Assembly: GCA_947258735.1 (NCBI GenBank)
Contig: CAMYJJ010000019.1
Location: 1-21,571, forward strand
DNA from: Thermodesulfovibrionia bacterium
Lineage (GTDB): Bacteria > Nitrospirota > Thermodesulfovibrionia > UBA6902
Reading direction: 5' to 3'
Length of the DNA: 21,571 nucleotides
Both the position numbers and the translations under genes were made by a program. Position 1 is the first letter of the stretch. The number at the start of each line of letters is the position of its first letter. Of this stretch, positions 13,537 through 21,571 are shown one piece after another. Below the pieces are notes generated by a model, which had not been told where the DNA came from, did no database searches, and saw only the letters and a program-made list of their open reading frames with translations.

Positions 13537-13761
13537 TTAAATGGATGGGTGAAGTTCCTCCCTGGCCAGCCAGGAAGCGTATTGCAGAGCCTCTTTAACG
13601 TCCTCCGGTTCCAGGTCAGGATATTCGTTGAGTATTTTGTCAGACGACATACCATTTGCAACAAGATTAATAATTAGTGAAACAGGAATTCTCATCCCCC
13701 TTATACAAGCCTGCCCCTCCATAATCTCGATATTAAATGTTATTCTTTTAAATTCTTTCAT
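13537..13761 (-). CDS. DUF433 antitoxin-like protein
   Basis: 74 residues. It reads RITFNIEIMEGQACIRGMRI then PVSLIINLVANGMSSDKILN, then EYPDLEPEDVKEALQYASWL. This is the DUF433 pattern: a short strand with G-x-(P/A)-C-I-(R/K)-G-(T/M)-R-(I/V), then an HTH-like helical part ending YPDLxxEDVxxAL. Such proteins are antitoxins for PIN-like toxins of the DUF5615 type and probably bind their own promoter. Here the partner gene (13169-13529) follows after 7 bp but is frameshifted, so this antitoxin may have no toxin left to restrain. Confidence 0.85.
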   Translation of the reverse strand: MKEFKRITFNIEIMEGQACIRGMRIPVSLIINLVANGMSSDKILNEYPDLEPEDVKEALQYASWLAREELHPSI

Positions 13762-13979
13762 TTATGTCCTCATGACATCTATTAATGTCCAATAAATTAT
13801 CATAACGTATCCATCTATATTTTTGTATTTTTTTACTTATACATATTAAATATAATTGACGACAACGTTCTCACCATTTTTCCCTCCAATTTATGTTATA
13901 TTGTTACTGATCTTAAGTCGTTAATGAAATATATAACGAATAACAATTAACATATAACGTTTTTCCAAGGGGACATGGT

Positions 13980-15512
13980 GTGATATCAAAAACTATCAGT
14001 GCTACATTAATCGGAATTGACGCCTATCTGGTGGAAGTGGAGGTGGATATTACCGCTAAGGGACTTCCTCATTTCTCAACGGTCGGCCTGCCTGATGCAG
14101 CTGTCAAGGAGAGTAAGGACAGGGTCAGGACAGCACTTAAAAACACGGGCTTTAATTTTCCTCTTAAACAGATCACTGTAAATCTTGCTCAAGCTGATAT
14201 TAAAAAGGAAGGATCTGCCTTTGACCTTCCCATAGCGATAGGAATTATTATTGCTGAAGGTTTGATCAATCCGGAATCAGCAAGTGGGTATCTTATATCA
14301 GGAGAGCTTTCACTCGACGGTAAAATCAAACCGGTAAGAGGCACCCTGTCAATGGCCATCAAGGCCCGGGCTGAGAAATTAAAAGGGATAATATTGTCCA
14401 TGGAAAATGCTAAGGAAGCAGCAGTGGTAGACGGCATTCCTGTTTACGGGTTTGGAAATTTACCTGAACTAATCGAATTTTTAAGCGGAATGAATAATGT
14501 AGATCCGACGTATGTAGACATCTCATCGGTAATGAAAGCGTGTTCCGTATATCAGGACGACTTTGCCGATGTCAAGGGACAGGAACATGTGAAACGGGCG
14601 CTTGAAGTGTCAGCTGCGGGAAACCATAACCTTCTTATGATCGGGAGTCCGGGATCAGGCAAGACAATGCTTGCACGCCGCCTTCCGACGATACTGCCTG
14701 ATATAACCTTTGAAGAGGCACTGCAGACAACACGGATTCACAGCGCTGTCGGACTGCTTAATCACGGACAGCCCCTTATAGCCACCCGCCCTTTCCGCGC
14801 ACCGCATCATACTTTGTCGGATGCTGCCATGGTAGGAGGAGGACAGTACCCGAAGCCCGGAGAAGTAAGCCTGTCCCATAACGGTGTCCTGTTTCTGGAT
14901 GAACTTCCCGAGTTCAAAAGAAATGTGCTTGAGGTTCTGAGACAGCCCCTTGAAGACGGTTTTGTTACGATTTCACGCGCATTGAGTTCAATTACCTATC
15001 CTGCCTCAATAATGCTCGTGTGCGCGATGAATCCCTGTCCCTGCGGATATCTGGGCGATGCCAAACACCAGTGCGTCTGTTCACCATCGCAGATCCACCG
15101 TTACAGGCAGCGGGTTTCAGGGCCTCTTCTTGACAGGATAGATATCCACGTTGAAGTCCCTGCAGTTCCATATAAGGACCTTTCCAACAAATACTGTGGA
15201 GAGCCCTCAAAGGAGATACGTAACCGCCTTCGGTCTGCAAGACAGCTCCAGGTCGGACGTTTCAAGAAAGACAATTTCTATTCCAATGCCAAGATGAGGT
15301 CAAGACATATCAAGAAATATTGTTTGTTAAATGATGATGCCCAGAACCTCCTAGAGGCAGCAATGCAAAAACTGGGACTTTCAGCAAGGGCATATACAAG
15401 AATATTAAAAGTCGGGAGGACCATAGCTGATCTTGCAGGGACAGAAAAGATTAGTGCTGAGCATATTTCAGAGGCCATTCAATACAGGACGCTGGATAGA
15501 GGGGCTCTATAA
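13980..15512 (+). CDS. comM: ComM/YifB family AAA+ ATPase (Mg-chelatase-like)
   Basis: 510 residues, full length for ComM. The N-terminal ChlI-type domain (1-165) begins with [19 protein letters not shown]. The AAA+ core has Walker A GSPGSGKT at 222-229, Walker B VLFLDE at 303-308, and [17 protein letters not shown] between them. A cysteine set C348, C353, C355, C365 and C367 ([12 protein letters not shown], then CVC) is typical of the family, and [17 protein letters not shown] follows. ComM is a hexameric helicase that drives branch migration during natural transformation in species studied. Start: a GTG at 13980 after AAGGGGAC; the nearby ATG at 13975 is out of frame. It has a long AT-rich leader. 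It converges on the PilZ gene with 11 bp between stops. Confidence 0.95.
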   Translation: MISKTISATLIGIDAYLVEVEVDITAKGLPHFSTVGLPDAAVKESKDRVRTALKNTGFNFPLKQITVNLAQADIKKEGSAFDLPIAIGIIIAEGLINPESASGYLISGELSLDGKIKPVRGTLSMAIKARAEKLKGIILSMENAKEAAVVDGIPVYGFGNLPELIEFLSGMNNVDPTYVDISSVMKACSVYQDDFADVKGQEHVKRALEVSAAGNHNLLMIGSPGSGKTMLARRLPTILPDITFEEALQTTRIHSAVGLLNHGQPLIATRPFRAPHHTLSDAAMVGGGQYPKPGEVSLSHNGVLFLDELPEFKRNVLEVLRQPLEDGFVTISRALSSITYPASIMLVCAMNPCPCGYLGDAKHQCVCSPSQIHRYRQRVSGPLLDRIDIHVEVPAVPYKDLSNKYCGEPSKEIRNRLRSARQLQVGRFKKDNFYSNAKMRSRHIKKYCLLNDDAQNLLEAAMQKLGLSARAYTRILKVGRTIADLAGTEKISAEHISEAIQYRTLDRGAL

Positions 15513-15523
15513 CCGTTGACAGG

Positions 15524-15871
15524 CTATACTATTTTTATATTATTTACGAGATCGAGATAATTTCTTGAAGGGCTTAACAATGCAACTCCTATTCCCGTAA
15601 TGTTACCATCCGTTGATGCAATATGTTTGACTTTTGCTATGACCTTTAACAGTTTATTTTCAAGGCGGATGATTATGATTACCATGGCATCAGCCGACAA
15701 AGACCTCTCGGTGCGGATAAACATCCCGCTGTCTGAGGCATTGGAGACCCTGCCTGAATAAAATAGATTGCCATAGAAAAGTCTCGCATCAATATGAGCC
15801 GGCATTCTTTCACAAGACCTTCTCTCATTAAATATTATTGTTTTATTTTCCTCATGAAGTGACGTATACAT
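15524..15871 (-). CDS. PilZ domain protein (c-di-GMP receptor)
   Basis: 115 residues, a single-domain PilZ protein. Both c-di-GMP motifs are present: RxxxR as Arg18-SCE-Arg22 in ERRSCERMP, and NxSxxG as NASDSG at 44-49. The rest alternates as in the PilZ beta-barrel (FIRTERSL, AMVIIIIRLENKL, VIAKVKHIA, GIGVALL). It should bind cyclic di-GMP and regulate a partner in motility, adhesion or secretion. No partner domain is fused. It lies next to a run of secreted and surface proteins (16172-20938) but is transcribed away from them. No clear ribosome-binding site is seen before the ATG at 15871. Confidence 0.85.
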   Translation of the reverse strand: MYTSLHEENKTIIFNERRSCERMPAHIDARLFYGNLFYSGRVSNASDSGMFIRTERSLSADAMVIIIIRLENKLLKVIAKVKHIASTDGNITGIGVALLSPSRNYLDLVNNIKIV

Positions 15872-16171
15872 GATTAAATATCAGCAATATATATGCCAAA
15901 TTATTATTTATTTAAAAACAACCGGTTACATTTATCCTGACATCGACAATTATCATTATGGCATTAAATTACATCGATAATTGTCATTATGACAATCGCA
16001 GCAATAAACTGAATGATTGATACGTAATTCTGTCCACATGTAATTCTACATGCGCCAGGTGACTGCTAACTATTCATTATCTCAAGTTTTTATGGGAAAT
16101 TCCGAATTATTAATAAATACACAGAAACGCACTTACGCTTAAATGAGAGTCCAATTAAAAGGAGAAAAAAC
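15872..16171. other. 300-bp divergent intergenic region
   Basis: Lies between the PilZ gene (minus) and the secreted protein gene (plus), so it should carry both promoters. AT-rich. A pair of direct repeats with an internal palindrome occupies 15940-15996. I looked for the conserved core of the GEMM c-di-GMP riboswitch and did not find it. AAAAGGAG stands before the ATG at 16172. Confidence 0.6.
15940..15996. promoter_or_regulatory. candidate regulator site: 31-bp-spaced direct repeats with palindrome
   Basis: Two 24-bp copies, starting ACATCGA at 15940 and 15971, agree at 21 of 24 positions. The second overlaps a perfect palindrome ATTGTCA-TTA-TGACAAT (15980-15996). A 31-bp period is close to three helical turns, so two bound proteins would sit on the same face of the DNA. 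Function is inferred. Confidence 0.4.
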
Positions 16172-16801
16172 ATGGTGAAGAGCAAAACAGGACTAATTTT
16201 GGTAATCCTTATGATGGCCATTGATGTACTTATTGCAAGCCCCTCTTTTTCAGCAGATCTGGACAGCGGAAAACTGGAAGGCATCAAGGTGCACGGACAC
16301 TGGAAAATAGAAGTATTCAATCCTAATGGTAAACGTGTTAGTGTTACAGAGTTTGACAACGCCTATTCAGGACAAATTCATAACACTATTCCAATAATTT
16401 TAAGTGGACAAATGATACCTGGAGCATGGTCCATTAATCTTGATGCTACTTCTGGAGCGAAGCCGTGTGATACTGCTGGAGCTTCTTCTCGATGTTCGAT
16501 TGGTGAGAGTGGAGCAGATTTCCCCTTCAGTACTATGCATTCAACAAACCTTACAGTAACGGTAAGTCCAAACAGTATATCCCTTAGCGGAAGTGTTTCA
16601 GCAGACTATGCCAGCACAATTAACGAGGTCGAATCAAGGTTAGGTCGTTGTTCAACCGAGAATACTCCAAGTGCATGCAAAACTAATCTTAGAACAGGGT
16701 CTTATGCCGGTACTTCTTTCACAACAGCAAGTCTGGTCACCCCTCCGTCTGTAGTACCAGGACAGCTCATACAGGTGACGGTAACGATTTCTTTCAGTTA
16801 A
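16172..16801 (+). CDS. secreted protein of unknown function
   Basis: 209 residues. A signal peptide is plain: MVKSKTGLILVILMMAIDVL followed by IASPSFSA, with cleavage near residue 28. The mature part begins DLDSGKLEGIKVHGHWKIEV and is rich in Ser, Thr and Val in a beta pattern, ending VVPGQLIQVTVTISFS. Four cysteines (in KPCDTAG, SRCSIG, GRCSTE and SACKTN) could form two disulfides in the periplasm or outside. AAGGAG stands just before the ATG. The next gene (16882) is in the same direction 80 bp on and also codes for a secreted beta-rich protein, so they may be co-expressed. The WKIEVFNPNG opening and the GQ-x-x-x-VTVTISFS end look like a recurrent family of exported proteins, but I cannot name it. 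Confidence 0.75.
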   Translation: MVKSKTGLILVILMMAIDVLIASPSFSADLDSGKLEGIKVHGHWKIEVFNPNGKRVSVTEFDNAYSGQIHNTIPIILSGQMIPGAWSINLDATSGAKPCDTAGASSRCSIGESGADFPFSTMHSTNLTVTVSPNSISLSGSVSADYASTINEVESRLGRCSTENTPSACKTNLRTGSYAGTSFTTASLVTPPSVVPGQLIQVTVTISFS

Positions 16802-16881
16802 TCAGGGAAGCACATACAGTTGTGTTTCTTTTTGTTTTATAGCGACCAATGTGCTGACTAAGTAAGGGGATATCTTATAAA

Positions 16882-18087
16882 GTGCTGCAACAAATGGTAC
16901 GACAAGCTCTGTTTCTTCTTCTTATACTGTGCACATATGCCGTCAGTGTGTACAGTCAGGAGACACCGGTGGTGATTGATGTGTTCGAGACAATTACCGT
17001 CTCTGATACGGATGAGACTCAGCAGTCTGAATGGATGGAAATTTCTGAGACTGTGACAGTGACAGATATGGTAGATGTCAGTCCGGTACCGGTAGTTTCG
17101 ATTGACCTTGAGGAAACAGTAACCATAGGGGATTCAATTGACATCCTGCCCTCTCTGATGATATACGTCTCTGAGCCCATAGGGGTATCGGACAGTATTG
17201 GGACATTGCTCTCGGTGCGTATCGACATATCCGAGTCAATTTCAGTAGCAGATGCTGTTACCGCTGACGCCCTGAACGTATTCGGTCCCCTGGCAGATGC
17301 AGGAGGTCCATACGCAGAGACAGAAGGTCAATCCATAATCCTTGACGCCACCGGATCATCTGATGCGGATGGCAATATTGACCTGTATGAATGGGACGTG
17401 AACAGCGATGGAACATATGAGTACAGCTCTTCATCTCCTACGCAAAGCCATACTTTTACCGAACAGGGTAATTACTCCATACGATTAAAAGCAACTGATG
17501 ATTCCGGACTGAGTGACGAGACAATGGTAACAGCAGATATTGCAGACAGCATACCTTCAGCTGATTTCACTGCAGATCCCCTGAGTGGAAATTCCCCTCT
17601 TACGGTGACCTTTACAAACAGTTCGACAGGATATGATGCACCATTGACCTATGACTGGGATTTTGATGATGACGGAAATTCTGATGATACCACCACTGAT
17701 CCTGAGTATATATATTCCGAGTCAGGTTCGTATTCCGTAAAACTGACCGCCCGGGACGCAGATGACAGCACAAATTCATTAACAGTAACTAATTACATTA
17801 CAGTAACAGGATGTTCTGGAGATCCGGTGATGGTTATCGGCAATGCTGATACATTGCATATTAATATTCAGTCTGCATATGATTCAGCACATGGTAGCGA
17901 TACTATAAAATTTCAGGCAGAGATGTTTACAGAAAACGTCGATTTTGATGCAAACAAATCGGTAACTCTTGAAAGTGGCTATGACTGCGATTTCAGCATT
18001 CTGGAAGGAGAAACAACCATGAACGGAAATATGATAATCAGTAACGGGAACGTGGTTGTTGCCCATGGATTACTGAGGATACAATAG
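16882..18087 (+). CDS. secreted repeat protein with two PKD domains and a C-terminal beta-helix-like module
   Basis: 401 residues from a GTG (AAGGGG is about 12 bases upstream); an in-frame ATG at 16894 is an alternative. A signal peptide (ALFLLLILCTYAVSVYS) is followed at about 30-130 by five degenerate copies of an I-x-E-x-(I/V)-x-V-x-D-x-(I/V) unit: FETITVSD, SETVTVTD, EETVTIGD, SEPIGVSD, SESISVAD. Then come two PKD-type Ig-like domains, about 133-222 (ADAGGPYAETEGQSIILDA, FTEQGNYSIRLKATDDSG) and 225-312 (ADFTADPLSGNSPLTVTFTN, YSESGSYSVKLTARDAD). The last 85 residues (NIQSAYDSAHGSDTIKFQA, SVTLESGYDCDF) resemble the start of right-handed beta-helix proteins. It probably stands on the cell surface as an adhesion or carbohydrate-facing protein. 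It converges with the 947-aa gene, with only 7 bp between the two stops. Confidence 0.8.
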   Translation: MLQQMVRQALFLLLILCTYAVSVYSQETPVVIDVFETITVSDTDETQQSEWMEISETVTVTDMVDVSPVPVVSIDLEETVTIGDSIDILPSLMIYVSEPIGVSDSIGTLLSVRIDISESISVADAVTADALNVFGPLADAGGPYAETEGQSIILDATGSSDADGNIDLYEWDVNSDGTYEYSSSSPTQSHTFTEQGNYSIRLKATDDSGLSDETMVTADIADSIPSADFTADPLSGNSPLTVTFTNSSTGYDAPLTYDWDFDDDGNSDDTTTDPEYIYSESGSYSVKLTARDADDSTNSLTVTNYITVTGCSGDPVMVIGNADTLHINIQSAYDSAHGSDTIKFQAEMFTENVDFDANKSVTLESGYDCDFSILEGETTMNGNMIISNGNVVVAHGLLRIQ

Positions 18088-18094
18088 TAATCCT

Positions 18095-20938
18095 CTACAA
18101 ACAAAAATCTATCACAGTTCCGTGATGTTGATCGTCAGGAGTTTCTGAACTCTTCGTTATATATATTCCATCAGTCAAATGGTTGTTTTCCCTCACCCAT
18201 ATATTTATCTTATGTAATCCAGCATCTAAAACGTTCAGCATATGTACCCCATTATTGAGACTGTTTGTCCAGACCCATTGGTTGAATGACCCTCTCGGCT
18301 CTTTTATCGCCCCAACACACTCACCATCTATTCCGATAAATACCGAATTAGACTTACCATCAAAAGCATAGCCTCTTATCCAAACATTATAAATTCCTGT
18401 TTCAGTGAATTCAACTTCAAACTCCTTGCCTTCACCTGAAGAAGGGCAAATGCCTCCGCTTAATCCATTGCTTTTAAGATAGTTGTTCCCCAGGAATTCT
18501 GATTGAGCGTTCTCAACAAGAAATGTTGCTGTTCCCTGGTTGATTGTTCCGGTAAAACCTTCTGCTGGTATGTAAGTTCCTGAAGATTCAATAATTGGAA
18601 TTTCACAACCAGGCCCTTCACATTCCGGATCTGTGTCTATGAATCCGTCACAGTCATTATCAATTTGATCACTACAGCTTGGTGTCAGGTTGTATGTCTC
18701 CGGCTGCGGCTGATTATCCTGCACACACATCTCTGCCCCGCCTGCGCATATTAAACTTCCCTGAGAGCAAATTCCACTGAGTCCTGTAAAACATCCCCCA
18801 TTGCTCTGTCCATCACAATCAGGGTCAGCACAATCACTTAATCCATCTACATCATTATCCACGCTATCGAAGCATGATTCCTCCTGCAACATATCACAGC
18901 CTAATAATTCACAACAAACGGTATGTAAGTGAAGTGCTTCATTAATCAGATCTACTGTTATACCAGGCTCACCGCTCAACCACAAATCAATATAATTCTG
19001 AAGTTCAACAGACTCTATGCAACCACTAATATCTGCATCAGATGGATGACATTCTACCGTCTCACTATTGACATCATTACAATCAAAATCTGTATACGTG
19101 CAGTCAACTGATGCGGGATTACCATACCCATCCCCATCGTTATCATTACAAGTAATAGCGGGATCATTATTAAAATAAAATGTACTATATGCGGTTGCTA
19201 ATCGACTACCGCATACCAAATCATAACCATCTGTTCCAATAGGTTTATTGCCGTATTTCCATCCGGATGTATCTACGCTTTGAGCTTCTGCACTGGAGCC
19301 AGTAAATAAGACATCAATACAGTTATCAGGATGTATTTCATAACCATGATTTGTATCAGTTGGTGTTTCGTCACCTTTCGTAACATATATGGCATCAGTC
19401 AGATGATTTGCTTCTCTCACCCATATATTAATTTTATGTATTCCAGTATCGGTCACATTAAATGTATTTGCACCATTAACAATATCGGTGGTCCATGTCC
19501 ACTGATTGAATGAACCGCGGGACTCTTTAATAGCACCAAGGCACTGACCATCCAGCCCGATAAACACTGAATTAGACTTTCCGTCAAATGCAAACCCTCT
19601 GATCCATGCGGTATATGTTCCCGTCTCAGTGAACTGCACCTCATACTCTTTCCCTTCATGTGCAGGGGGACAGAGACCGCCGCTACCGCCATTACTCTTC
19701 AGATACCCTGTCCCCAATGAATCTGATTGATCGTTTTCAGGGATAAAAAAAGCTGTACCCTGATGTATCGTTCCCGTAAAGTTTTCTGCTTCGATAAATG
19801 TTCCAGACGGGTCAATATCGCAAATTCTCAAATCCTCTGTTACCGTGTAAGACACATTTGTAGCACCATTGCTGATAACAATCGAAGTAATATTAATTGT
19901 ATGTCCAGCAAGTGTTTGTCCGTGCATTATTGAAATACTTCCGGGAGGAATGCAAATACCCTCTATCCCAAGAGCGGCCATTGCAATCCCTGTTTCACCT
20001 GCCACGGAGTAAAAAAGATAATATTCTCCATTTTCCTCATATACATACGGGTCACGTAATTGACGTACGTTTATAGCCATTCCGTGTGTTGATGGTGTGT
20101 TTGGATAGTTAATTCCCTCATAATCCAACTCAGGTTCTATTACTTCAATTACCTCTGACTGTATCCAGTCTTGCCAATTATCTGTTAATTCCACTGTTGC
20201 CATGACGATTTTTTCAGGAGCATCGCCTACCCTGCTATAAAAAACCAAAAGTTGATCTCCAATTATATTGACTGCAAAATGACGGGGGTTCCCATCAATA
20301 AAGTTGCCTCTATTTTCAAATGATGTTAATCCATCTCTCGACCTGTATAATTCACTCCAGCCGGTTTGGTCTTTTTTTGAGAGAGCATAATAATAATTCC
20401 CCCATGAAAAAACACGAAAATATGGTTTCCCCAGTATTTCCTGAGAAGCTGTAAATGTCAGTCCCTCATCTGATAAAGCAACTCCTGACCCCTGACCACC
20501 TGCATTTTTTATGACTCCGTGAAAATACATACGGATTTGCTGATTTTCATCATCAACATGCACATCAGGAGAGGCAATATGGTCTTCAAAGGATACTGCC
20601 TGAGAGAGCTGGAGAGTTCCAGGTTCATACACTGTCCAGGGACCGTGCAGGGAATCAGCATAAGCCAGCCTGATTACATCCCCTCTATGAGTGGAAAAAT
20701 ACATATAATATGCACCTAAAGGATTTACTATCCATGACGGAACCTTAATGACAGACGGTCCCCCAATCGCGGACTGCGGATCAAGATAAATAGAGGATTC
20801 ATGGCTGATTAACGGATTATTTAAACTGCGTTCAACAGATATTGAGATTACGGCATTCTGGGGGAGAGCACTTGCAAAATCAAGGCTGCATATAAAGAAA
20901 GATGTTAATGAAATAAATATACATATTGATTTATGCAT
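18095..20938 (-). CDS. large secreted multidomain protein: propeller, duplicated CBM-like modules, MopE-type Ca repeats
   Basis: 947 residues. Signal peptide at 1-25 (MHKSICIFISLTSFFICSLD then FASA). Residues about 38-330 look like a five-bladed propeller of the GH43/GH32 kind: FEDHIASPDVHVDDENQQIR, MYFHGVIKNAGGQGSGVALS, VRQLRDPYVYEENGEYYLFY. Two homologous modules follow at about 380-523 and 787-930, each with a (I/P)AE-x-FTGTI-x-QGTA start, KSNSVFIG(L/I)DG, RGSFNQW and HKINIWVRE-x-NHLTD; these resemble CBM6/35 carbohydrate-binding folds. Between them lie calcium-binding motifs: DNDGDGYGNP, a dockerin-like SDADISGCIESVELQNYIDL, CFDSVDNDVDGLSDCADPDC and CSDQIDNDCDGFIDTDPEC, as in MopE-type proteins. 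It probably acts on or binds extracellular glycans. Catalytic residues of the propeller cannot be assigned by eye. No ribosome-binding site is evident at the ATG. Confidence 0.82.
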   Translation of the reverse strand: MHKSICIFISLTSFFICSLDFASALPQNAVISISVERSLNNPLISHESSIYLDPQSAIGGPSVIKVPSWIVNPLGAYYMYFSTHRGDVIRLAYADSLHGPWTVYEPGTLQLSQAVSFEDHIASPDVHVDDENQQIRMYFHGVIKNAGGQGSGVALSDEGLTFTASQEILGKPYFRVFSWGNYYYALSKKDQTGWSELYRSRDGLTSFENRGNFIDGNPRHFAVNIIGDQLLVFYSRVGDAPEKIVMATVELTDNWQDWIQSEVIEVIEPELDYEGINYPNTPSTHGMAINVRQLRDPYVYEENGEYYLFYSVAGETGIAMAALGIEGICIPPGSISIMHGQTLAGHTINITSIVISNGATNVSYTVTEDLRICDIDPSGTFIEAENFTGTIHQGTAFFIPENDQSDSLGTGYLKSNGGSGGLCPPAHEGKEYEVQFTETGTYTAWIRGFAFDGKSNSVFIGLDGQCLGAIKESRGSFNQWTWTTDIVNGANTFNVTDTGIHKINIWVREANHLTDAIYVTKGDETPTDTNHGYEIHPDNCIDVLFTGSSAEAQSVDTSGWKYGNKPIGTDGYDLVCGSRLATAYSTFYFNNDPAITCNDNDGDGYGNPASVDCTYTDFDCNDVNSETVECHPSDADISGCIESVELQNYIDLWLSGEPGITVDLINEALHLHTVCCELLGCDMLQEESCFDSVDNDVDGLSDCADPDCDGQSNGGCFTGLSGICSQGSLICAGGAEMCVQDNQPQPETYNLTPSCSDQIDNDCDGFIDTDPECEGPGCEIPIIESSGTYIPAEGFTGTINQGTATFLVENAQSEFLGNNYLKSNGLSGGICPSSGEGKEFEVEFTETGIYNVWIRGYAFDGKSNSVFIGIDGECVGAIKEPRGSFNQWVWTNSLNNGVHMLNVLDAGLHKINIWVRENNHLTDGIYITKSSETPDDQHHGTVIDFCL

Positions 20939-21166
20939 ACAGCATTTAATTAATTTATATGGTCTATCAGTTTATCCATGTTGTTACAAAAGAGAAGCTA
21001 TCTTGCCTGACTTCATTGTATCAGAAGAAATGGTGCCCTGCAATTAAATATATCGATTCTCTCGATAATTCTGGAAATTTACACTAAGAAAAGCTGTCTA
21101 CTTGTCTTAACATAAAATAAGGCAGCAGGACGGTGTATCCCATAATTTGAAAAGAAGTATTAATTC
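20939..21166. other. intergenic region between rRNA terminator and secreted-protein gene
   Basis: About 228 bp, AT-rich, with no open frame worth reporting and no 5S rRNA or tRNA that I can recognise. One perfect 6-bp palindrome, TATCGA-TTCTC-TCGATA, lies at 21051-21067 and could be an operator for the secreted-protein gene. That gene must start transcription here because the rRNA message ends at the terminator. Confidence 0.5.
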
Positions 21167-21206
21167 ACAAAAAAAGGAGGAAGCCATTAATAATGACTTC
21201 CTCCTT
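21167..21206 (-). terminator. intrinsic terminator of the rRNA operon
   Basis: On the minus strand AAGGAGGAAG pairs with CTTCCTCCTT (10 bp; arms 21197-21206 and 21174-21183). The stem extends across a C-A mismatch by CATTA/TAATG, and a run of T follows (21169-21175 read on the minus strand). This is a textbook Rho-independent terminator for transcription coming from the 23S gene, about 35 bp past its 3' end. Confidence 0.9.
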
Positions 21207-21239
21207 AATATTTCAATACACTGCAGGACACTGAGTAAG

Positions 21240-21571
<332 letters not shown>

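Noticed and set aside
15872..16171. Possible c-di-GMP riboswitch, suggested by the PilZ and surface-protein context
   Set aside because: The conserved GEMM core sequences were not found on either strand.
16809..16855. AGCACAT...ATGTGCT inverted repeat and a T-rich stretch between two secreted-protein genes
   Set aside because: The arms are only 7 bp and 33 bp apart, and the alternative small hairpin CACA/TGTG is too weak to call a terminator.

Overview
The window reads as a piece of a chromosome from an uncultured Gram-negative bacterium, most plausibly Nitrospirota or Desulfobacterota. That placement rests on the style of the secreted proteins (MopE-like repeats, PKD domains, 'ISE-V-D' repeats), a DUF1847 protein, a di-heme peroxidase and the look of the 23S rRNA tail. 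It is an inference and no alignment was run. Base composition is moderate, with a visibly GC-richer chemoreceptor gene in the middle. 

Region by region: (1) 1-4112, minus strand, is a type II fatty-acid/polyketide-like operon read right to left: FabF-type ketosynthase, FabG reductase, AcpS, FabZ-type dehydratase, and a second unusual ketosynthase cut by the window edge. A 13-copy heptamer array and two hairpin repeat elements lie between the genes. (2) 4372-6728 holds a YdjM-like membrane protein, a 62-aa conserved-looking small protein, a DUF1847 protein bracketed by two copies of a GTAGGGGC-ended repeat, and a DUF805 membrane protein. (3) 6850-7745 is a graveyard: a frameshifted HTH remnant, the C-terminus of an IS91-like transposase on the minus strand, and the C-terminus of a REP-associated (Y1) transposase on the plus strand, the last two meeting head to head. 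(4) 7746-11202, minus strand, is a respiratory/sensory group: di-heme cytochrome c peroxidase, a mono-heme cytochrome c and a chemoreceptor. (5) 11690-13761 is an accessory islet: a three-gene minus operon (45-aa protein, a small protein interrupted by TGA, HNH nuclease), a HepT/MntA toxin-antitoxin pair, and a DUF433/DUF5615 pair whose toxin is broken by two frameshifts. (6) 13980-15871 has ComM (YifB) and a PilZ protein. (7) 16172-20938 encodes three secreted proteins, including a 947-aa multidomain protein with a propeller, two duplicated carbohydrate-binding-like modules and MopE-like calcium repeats. (8) 21240-21571 is the 3' end of a 23S rRNA on the minus strand, closed by a strong terminator with no 5S gene in between.

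Points that most deserve a second look: a small protein gene whose Trp codon 20 (as in its intact paralogue at 5104) is TGA; the ketosynthase operon with an altered nucleophile elbow and no acyl carrier protein in view; the 23S-terminator arrangement without 5S; the G9 run inside the peroxidase gene; and several single-base deletions that could be either gene decay or assembly error.
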